A stretch of DNA of 56,412 nt from Agromyces seonyuensis (GTDB taxonomy: Bacteria; Actinomycetota; Actinomycetes; Actinomycetales; Microbacteriaceae): the NCBI RefSeq assembly GCF_009789225.1, contig NZ_WSTA01000014.1, positions 1 to 56,412 of the forward strand, written 5' to 3'. Within the stretch, counting starts at the first letter, position 1. The number at the start of each line of letters is the position of its first letter. Below the pieces are notes generated by a model. That model saw only the letters and a program-made list of their open reading frames with translations. It was not told where the DNA came from and did no database searches. The position numbers and the translations under genes were made by a program. Below, piece by piece: positions 52,369 to 56,412 of the stretch.

Positions 52369-52682
52369 GGGGTCCGTTTCGTATTGGCGTTGACTGCCAC
52401 CAACGTATCGGTTACGACCTTCTAAACACGCCGAACTGGTCCGAACCTCGGATTGGGCGAGGTGCGGCGGATTTGCTGTCCAGCCGGGCGACTCGCGTTG
52501 ACTGCCGGGGCCGGGCGCGCGTGCAACGCGTGGGCTTGGCAACCCGTGGACGGTGCACGGGGCAGAAGTCTAGGTGGTCCCATTCAATCTCGTATGCCAC
52601 GCCAAAGAAGTGCTTCAAGACCGTGCCATTCGCCGAGCTGGTTGCGATCTCGCGAGAGAATGTGAGACGGCGCAGGCAGAAG
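52369..52682. other. Intergenic region upstream of TIR gene
   Basis: About 314 bases between the TIR gene start and the stop of the next minus-strand gene. A 68-codon minus-strand frame (52412-52618, opening MKHFFGVAYEIEWDHLDFC) is present. Its first 20 residues look protein-like and the rest is Arg/Pro-rich, so it may be a gene remnant. No repeat or RNA gene is seen. The TIR-SLATT promoter must lie here. Confidence 0.4.
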
Positions 52683-53396
52683 CTACCCAGCTCGGCCCCG
52701 CCGGCCCGGCGGCAGCAGCCCGCGCTCGCGCGCCTTCGTGACCCATCCCTGAGCGGTGGAGAGCGCGACGCTGTTGATCTCCGCCATCGTCGCGCTCGGG
52801 TTCGCGTCGCCTTGCTGCGTCAGCCGGCCGTGCTGCAGTGCGACCAGCTCGTAGAAGTCGGGCACCTTCTTCGGGTCGCCGAGGGGCTTGAGCAGGTCGC
52901 GTTCGCTGACCTTGCGGCCTGAGGGGAGCACGATCTTGCCGCCGGTGATCGTCTCGGTGCGCTTCATCGCGAAGAGGCGCTTGTTGATCGCGGCCTCGAT
53001 GCGGGCGGTCGGCAGCTCGCGGAGGAGCTGGCTCGTGATCGGATCGCCCGGGCGCCACGGGAGGTAGATGACGCCGGTGATGCGGATCTCCTCGGGCACA
53101 GCCAGGAGCTGTCGCTGTAGTCGGATCATCACGCGGGTGTGGGTGGCCTCGTGCTCGAGGTAGCGCCAGCGGCCGTCGATCGTCTCGTTCTGGTCGGACT
53201 CCTGCTGGCCGTGAATCTGGTCGTCGGTGCCGGCATGGTCGTTGTATCCGAGGAGCTCGTCGATCTGGGCGCTCGCGTCGTCGCTCCGCTCGCCGGGGAA
53301 GCGGTTCGGCAGGCACCACCCGTCGGGGAGGTCGGTCGCGTCGAGCAGTCCGTCGTGCGACTGGTTCGCCCATGGGGACGGTTCGGGAAGGCCCAT
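52683..53396 (-). CDS. Accessory protein of actinobacterial integrative elements, unknown function
   Basis: A 237-residue soluble protein. The middle holds THTRVMIRLQRQLLAVPEEI and VIYLPWRPGDPITSQLLREL. The C-terminus (MAEINSVALSTAQGWVTKARERGLLPP) looks like a small helix-turn-helix. It is divergent from the excisionase and shares with it an intergenic region carrying 13-bp repeats, so it may be a regulator of the excision/integration module. The ATG at 53396 is 6 nt after TAGACT and lacks a Shine-Dalgarno. Confidence 0.65.
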   Translation of the reverse strand: MGLPEPSPWANQSHDGLLDATDLPDGWCLPNRFPGERSDDASAQIDELLGYNDHAGTDDQIHGQQESDQNETIDGRWRYLEHEATHTRVMIRLQRQLLAVPEEIRITGVIYLPWRPGDPITSQLLRELPTARIEAAINKRLFAMKRTETITGGKIVLPSGRKVSERDLLKPLGDPKKVPDFYELVALQHGRLTQQGDANPSATMAEINSVALSTAQGWVTKARERGLLPPGRRGRAG

Positions 53397-53402
53397 GGGT
53401 CG

Positions 53403-53408
53403 AGTCTA
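53403..53408 (-). promoter_or_regulatory. -10 hexamer TAGACT of accessory-protein gene
   Basis: On the minus strand TAGACT is followed by CGACCC and then ATG (53396): the leaderless geometry seen in chromosomal genes of the window. Confidence 0.5.
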
Positions 53409-53417
53409 GGCGCAGAA

Positions 53418-53467
53418 CTCAGATACTTGCCGAAATCTGCGTCATGATGCTATTCTCAGATACTTGC
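53418..53467. repeat. Two direct 13-bp repeats between divergent element genes
   Basis: CTCAGATACTTGC occurs at 53418-53430 and again at 53455-53467, 37 bp apart. A shorter inverted copy, GAGTATCTGAG, lies at 53562-53572 inside the excisionase gene. The position between divergent promoters suggests binding sites for the excisionase or for the 53396 gene product. Confidence 0.6.
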
Positions 53468-53537
53468 AAATAGCCGCGCGTGGCTCGGCATGCACGAGAG
53501 ATGCCAGCCGGCGGCCGATGGGTCGAGGGGGAGCGTC

Positions 53538-53735
53538 ATGGTCGACACCGCTTGGAGAGTCGAGTATCTGAGTCGAGTCGAGGCGGCCGAGCGGTGTCGC
53601 ATCCCGGTTTCGAGTTTCGACAAGCTGCGCCACGACGGGCTCATCCCTGAGCCGGACGCACGCATGGGCAAGCACCTGCTCTGGAGCGCCGACACCATCG
53701 ACGAGCTGCTCGCCCGGGGTGGAACGGAACACTGA
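53538..53735 (+). CDS. Excisionase-like / MerR-type helix-turn-helix protein
   Basis: A 65-residue protein: YLSRVEAAERCRIPVSSFDK then LRHDGLIPEPDARMGKHLLW, the winged helix-turn-helix of small excisionases and AlpA-like regulators. GGGGGAG lies 4 nt upstream of the ATG. Its TGA overlaps the integrase ATG by one base, as usual for xis-int pairs in actinobacterial elements. It appears intact although the integrase is broken. Confidence 0.8.
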   Translation: MVDTAWRVEYLSRVEAAERCRIPVSSFDKLRHDGLIPEPDARMGKHLLWSADTIDELLARGGTEH

Positions 53736-54742
53736 TGGCTGGGCGGCCGACGAAGGACACCCCGTCGCGGGTCGATCCGCGCACGGGTCGGCCGCTGCCC
53801 GAAGGCATCCGGTGGCGCGCCGATCGCCAGCGCTACCAGATCCGTGTTGTCGGGCCGAGCGTCGAAGGCGGCGCAGCCGAGCGATCCCGCACCTTCCTCA
53901 CCCTCGCCGAGGCCAAGCGCGAACTCGCCAAGATGGTCGCCGGCCGAAACCCGAACGGGTCGATGACGCTCGACCAGTGGTACGACAAGTACTGGCCCGC
54001 GATCGAATCGTCCATCCGCCCGGCGACGGCCCGCAGCTACGGCGTCGCCTGGCGGCTCCGTGTAAAGCCGAGCCTCGGCCGGCATCGACTCGACGAGATC
54101 ACCGCGCCGATGATCGAGTCGGCGATGGTCGCGTGGTCGGGCGGGGCATCCGCCAAGAACGACGCGCTCGCAGTGCTCTCCCGCCTGCTCGACGGCGCCC
54201 GCCGCTCGCGGTTCATCGACTACAACCCGGCCCGCGAGGTGAAACGGCCGAGCATGCGGGAGTCGATCTCGCCGGTGTCGCGGGCGCTCAGGCTCGAGCA
54301 GATCAGCACGCTGCTCGACCTCATTCCCGATGGCGCCTACCGCCGCTACTTCGCCGCCCACGACTACACGGGCATGCGCGGGAGAGGCGACTGCGCTGCG
54401 CGTTGGCGACGTCGACTTCGGGCGCGGCGTCATCCGCGTCAGCCGCTCGTTGAGCCCGGGCATGCGCGGCGAGCTCATCGAGCAGTCGCCCAAGAGGCAC
54501 AAGTCGCGGATGTCCCGCTGATCGACGCGCTGCGTCCGTATGCCGAAGCGGCGGCACGAGGCAAGCGGGGGAGCGACGTGCTCTTCGACGGACCAGACGG
54601 CGGGCGCCTCACGAATCACAACGTACGTCGCGCGGTGAACTGGCAGGAGCTGCGCGAGGCGATCGGTCGACCCGACCTGGGCATCCACGACCTTCAGCGC
54701 AGAACCGGAAATGTCACAACGCCGAACCAGGCGAAGCCTTAA
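53735..54742 (+). pseudogene. Tyrosine recombinase (integrase), frameshifted and truncated
   Basis: The N-terminal arm-binding part (IRWRADRQRYQIRVVG) and core-binding domain (SMTLDQWYDKYWPAI) read normally. At about 54374-54384 (after YTGMR) the frame slips: the expected GEATALRVGDVDF is in another frame, to about 54510, where a second slip returns to the first frame (VPLIDALRPYAE). The total of missing bases looks like three, so the outer frame stays open through nonsense. The C-terminus reads HDLQRRTGNV, then ends, with no HxxH/W segment and no nucleophile Tyr; about 60 residues are missing. It is almost certainly inactive. Its stop lies in the right arm repeat. Confidence 0.82.
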
Positions 54743-54761
54743 TGGCACATTAATGGCACAG
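54739..54761. repeat. Right arm repeat (identical to 42743-42765)
   Basis: The same two tandem TTAATGGCACA units plus G, direct orientation, 11,996 bp from the left copy. It contains the integrase stop codon and lies just inside the right attachment segment. Confidence 0.65.
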
Positions 54762-54796
54762 CCTCACCGGCGCCCTCGCGGAATCACCCGCTGAAA

Positions 54797-54874
54797 CAAG
54801 AAAACCCCCGGCAAGCCGGGGGTTTTGCTGGTGGCTCCGACGGGCGTCGATCCCGTGACCTCACGATTTTCAGT
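54797..54874. repeat. Right attachment segment (tRNA-Phe 3' half and terminator)
   Basis: It aligns with 42565-42643 and ends at the anticodon loop of the intact tRNA-Phe. Crossover in the anticodon-loop block is the usual choice of tRNA-targeting tyrosine integrases, so the 3' half of this tRNA was probably supplied by the element. Confidence 0.7.
54800..54826. terminator. Intrinsic terminator of tRNA cluster
   Basis: CCCCCGGC and GCCGGGGG form an 8-bp stem with an AA loop, flanked by AAAA on the left and TTTT on the right. It therefore works as a classical intrinsic terminator in both directions, ending the tRNA transcript and blocking read-through from the integrase. Confidence 0.85.
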
Positions 54875-54904
54875 CGTGCGCTCTACCAACTGAGCTACAG
54901 AGCC
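54829..54904 (-). tRNA. tRNA-Phe (anticodon GAA), CCA encoded
   Basis: 76 nt with a 7-bp acceptor stem (GGCTCTG with CGGAGCC, one G-U), D-arm GCTC...GAGC, anticodon stem CACGA/TCGTG around CTGAAAA (anticodon GAA), T-arm ACGGG/CCCGT and a templated CCA. It is the integration target of the element to its left and remains intact. Confidence 0.95.
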
Positions 54905-54969
54905 GTGGGCAACTCGTGCCCGATATGGAGAAGGCCCCATCCTGGTGGGGAAAGGGCCTGTCGCCAGAG

Positions 54970-55043
54970 CGACCCTGACGGGACTTGAACCCGCGACCTC
55001 CGCCGTGACAGGGCGGCACGCTAACCAACTGCGCTACAGGGCC
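54970..55043 (-). tRNA. tRNA-Asp (anticodon GTC)
   Basis: 74 nt, acceptor GGCCCTG with CAGGGTC (one G-U), anticodon loop CTGTCAC giving GTC, T-loop TTCAAGT, discriminator G, no encoded CCA. It is the middle gene of the Glu-Asp-Phe cluster. Confidence 0.95.
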
Positions 55044-55076
55044 TCGTAAGAGGTATTCAATTATATGGCATCGCCG

Positions 55077-55149
55077 TGACCCCAACGGGATTCGAACCCG
55101 TGCTGCCGCCGTGAAAGGGCGGTGTCCTAGGCCGCTAAACGATGGGGCC
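55077..55149 (-). tRNA. tRNA-Glu (anticodon TTC)
   Basis: 73 nt, acceptor GGCCCCA with TGGGGTC (one G-U), anticodon loop CTTTCAC giving TTC, T-loop TTCGAAT, discriminator A, no encoded CCA. It is the first gene of the tRNA cluster on the minus strand. Confidence 0.95.
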
Positions 55150-55416
55150 GGGCTGCCGTCTCCGGCGTGCCTGCCGAGAAGCAAGCATACGTGGTGTTCG
55201 CCGAGATTCCAAAACGAGGCCGCCGATCGCCCGAGATCCGCGTGATTCCGCGGGAGTTCGGCGCGCGGCGTCCGTGCATCCCGGGCGTGTCCCGAGGTTC
55301 CGGATACCGGCGGGCCACGCGCCACGCCGGGCGATGTGCCCCGACGCCGCGCTCGCGGATGGTTACGTAGGCCGGGCCCGGGGGCGGAGTTCGGTCCGGC
55401 CGCGGGGTGAGACACA

Positions 55417-56412
55417 TGCAGCGAGACGACCGGGTTGAGAACGCGGCCGCCGGGACCCCGGCGTCCGCCGTGCGGCGTGCCCGCGGCGAAGTCGTCGACC
55501 GGCGCCTCCGCATCGCGCACCGCGTGGTCGTCGCGATCGTCGCCCTGTCGGTGGCGTTGGCGACGCCGCTCATCGCACCGGCAGAGCCGCCGAACGCCGC
55601 CGATGCCGCCGAGGGGACGGCGGTGCGCACGGCGTACGACCCGAACGACTACCCCTCGTGGGCCGACGTGCAGGCCGCGAAGGCGAACACCACGGCCGCG
55701 CAGCAGCAGGTGACGGCGATCACCGCGCTCATCGCCAAGCTCGCGACCGATGTCGAGGCCGCCCAGGAGTTCGCCGCGCAGAAGATGGACGAGTACGTCG
55801 CCGCGCAGGAGGCGTACGAGGAAGCGGTGCGCCGCGCCGACGCGCTCCGCGCGCAGGCCGATGAGGCGTCCGCGACCGCCGATACGGCGGAGCGCAACGC
55901 CGGCCAGGTCGCGGCGCAGCTCTACCGCTCGGGCGGCAGCGACATCGGCATCGAGGCGATCGTGGCCGAGGCGGGCGACGACGCCGAAGAGCTGCTCAGT
56001 CGGCTCGGCAGCATGGAGAAGATGATCGAGCGCACCTCGGCCGTCTACGACGCCGCCGCGGAGCAGCGCAACAACGCGGCCTCCCTCGCCGGCCAGGCCG
56101 ATGTCGCCGAGGGCGAGCGGGAGCAGCTCCGCGCCGCGGCGGAGGAGGCCTGGAACGCAGCGGTCGAGGCGCAGGCGGCGGCAGAGGCGGCGCTCGCAGC
56201 ATCCGAGGCTCAGAAGATCACCCTCGAGGCGCAGGTCGCCTTCCTCCAGGACGCGCAGGCGAAGACGACGGCGGCCTACGAAGAAGGCGAGCGCAAGCGC
56301 AAAGAGGAAGAGGAACGCAAGCGCCGCGAGGAGGAGGCCCGTCAGCGCGCGGCGGCTGCAGCGGCGGCCGCGGCTGCGGCGGCGGCCGCAGCGGCCAACG
56401 GCGGCGGCAGCG
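55417..56412 (+). CDS. Secreted coiled-coil protein, probably a cell-wall hydrolase N-terminus (3' end outside window)
   Basis: An open frame of 332 codons with no stop before the window edge. ATG at 55417 follows GGGGTGAG. The N-terminus has a basic stretch and a hydrophobic helix (VVVAIVALSVALATPLIAPA), so it is exported or membrane-tethered. Then come YDPNDYPSWADVQAAKAN and a long Ala/Glu/Gln-rich coiled coil, a Lys/Arg/Glu run (GERKRKEEEERKRREEEARQ), a poly-Ala stretch and a Gly/Ser linker. This is the arrangement of RipA/CwlO-type NlpC/P60 endopeptidases in actinobacteria, but the catalytic part lies beyond the window, so the class is inferred. Confidence 0.72.

Larger units (their letters stand above)
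42632..54874. mobile_element. Decayed integrative element in tRNA-Phe carrying defence-type cargo
   Basis: About 12.2 kb between the two attachment-type segments. Left to right: GNAT, GIY-YIG, hipA-hipB, a broken MobF relaxase, a deoxyribosyltransferase-like gene, TIR-STAND-TPR, SLATT, TIR, an accessory protein, a putative excisionase and a broken tyrosine integrase next to tRNA-Phe. Identical 23-bp repeats (42743 and 54739) lie just inside both ends. Relaxase plus integrase suggest an actinobacterial integrative and mobilisable or conjugative element. No other transfer genes remain. Exact ends are uncertain within the anticodon-loop block. Confidence 0.75.

Noticed and set aside
54330-54521. 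Independent 63-codon gene inside the integrase
   Set aside because: It encodes GEATALRVGDVDFGRG, which is integrase sequence displaced by a frameshift, so it is evidence of damage and not a gene.
54801-54826. Palindrome taken as the attachment core
   Set aside because: It is a stem-loop flanked by A and T runs next to the tRNA 3' end, which is an intrinsic terminator. The shared core ends instead in the anticodon loop.

Overview
The window is very G+C-rich (roughly 70% by eye), with actinobacterial codon use, many GTG starts and densely packed genes. Gene content (tRNA-Glu-Asp-Phe cluster, PASTA-domain kinase, CtpE-like P-type ATPase, RecQ with HRDC domain, class-E-type sortase fold) fits an actinobacterium, most probably Microbacteriaceae. 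The family assignment is inference; no rRNA is present to settle it.

Region 1 (1-27 kb) is ordinary chromosome: recQ (5' end outside the window), a tandem TetR-TetR regulator, an acyl-CoA oxidase-type enzyme, an undecaprenyl-phosphate sugar transferase, mdh, prolyl aminopeptidase, an alpha/beta hydrolase, an EamA transporter, a CtpE-like ATPase, a zinc alcohol dehydrogenase, an RraA-family protein, a zinc metallopeptidase with a coupled GNAT gene, a DJ-1/PfpI protein, a secreted ThuA protein followed by a secreted PQQ-type beta-propeller, and a PASTA kinase. Several of these genes have no Shine-Dalgarno but carry a TANNNT hexamer exactly 6 nt before the start codon, which suggests leaderless mRNAs.

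Region 2 (27.1-41.8 kb) is the most unusual part. It is a phosphate ABC transporter whose pieces are split by about 9.5 kb of surface-protein genes. Order: an 11-codon leader ORF, pstC, pstA, a membrane-anchored pstS, a large membrane-anchored PstS-like protein, a soluble PstS-like protein, a secreted Ig protein with a WxL-like C-terminal domain, a DUF916-like (WxL-interacting) membrane protein, a paralogue of its membrane-proximal domain, a small anchored exoprotein, a sortase-fold membrane protein that has lost both the catalytic His and Cys, and finally pstB. The last five genes form one tightly coupled run. I read this as a phosphate-capturing cell-surface complex built on WxL-type parts; that function is inference.

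Region 3 (about 42.6-54.87 kb) is a decayed integrative element in tRNA-Phe. Both ends carry related copies of the tRNA 3' half plus terminator, with an identical 23-bp arm repeat just inside each end. Its integrase is frameshifted and truncated. Its MobF relaxase is broken by a 10-bp tandem repeat, a nonsense codon and a 3' deletion. Its cargo looks intact: hipBA, a GIY-YIG protein, a deoxyribosyltransferase-like protein, a TIR-STAND-TPR protein and a TIR + SLATT gene pair. These are predicted defence or dormancy genes, and part of the block has visibly lower G+C.

Region 4 (54.8-56.4 kb) is the tRNA-Phe, -Asp, -Glu cluster on the minus strand, then the start of a secreted coiled-coil protein that runs off the window.
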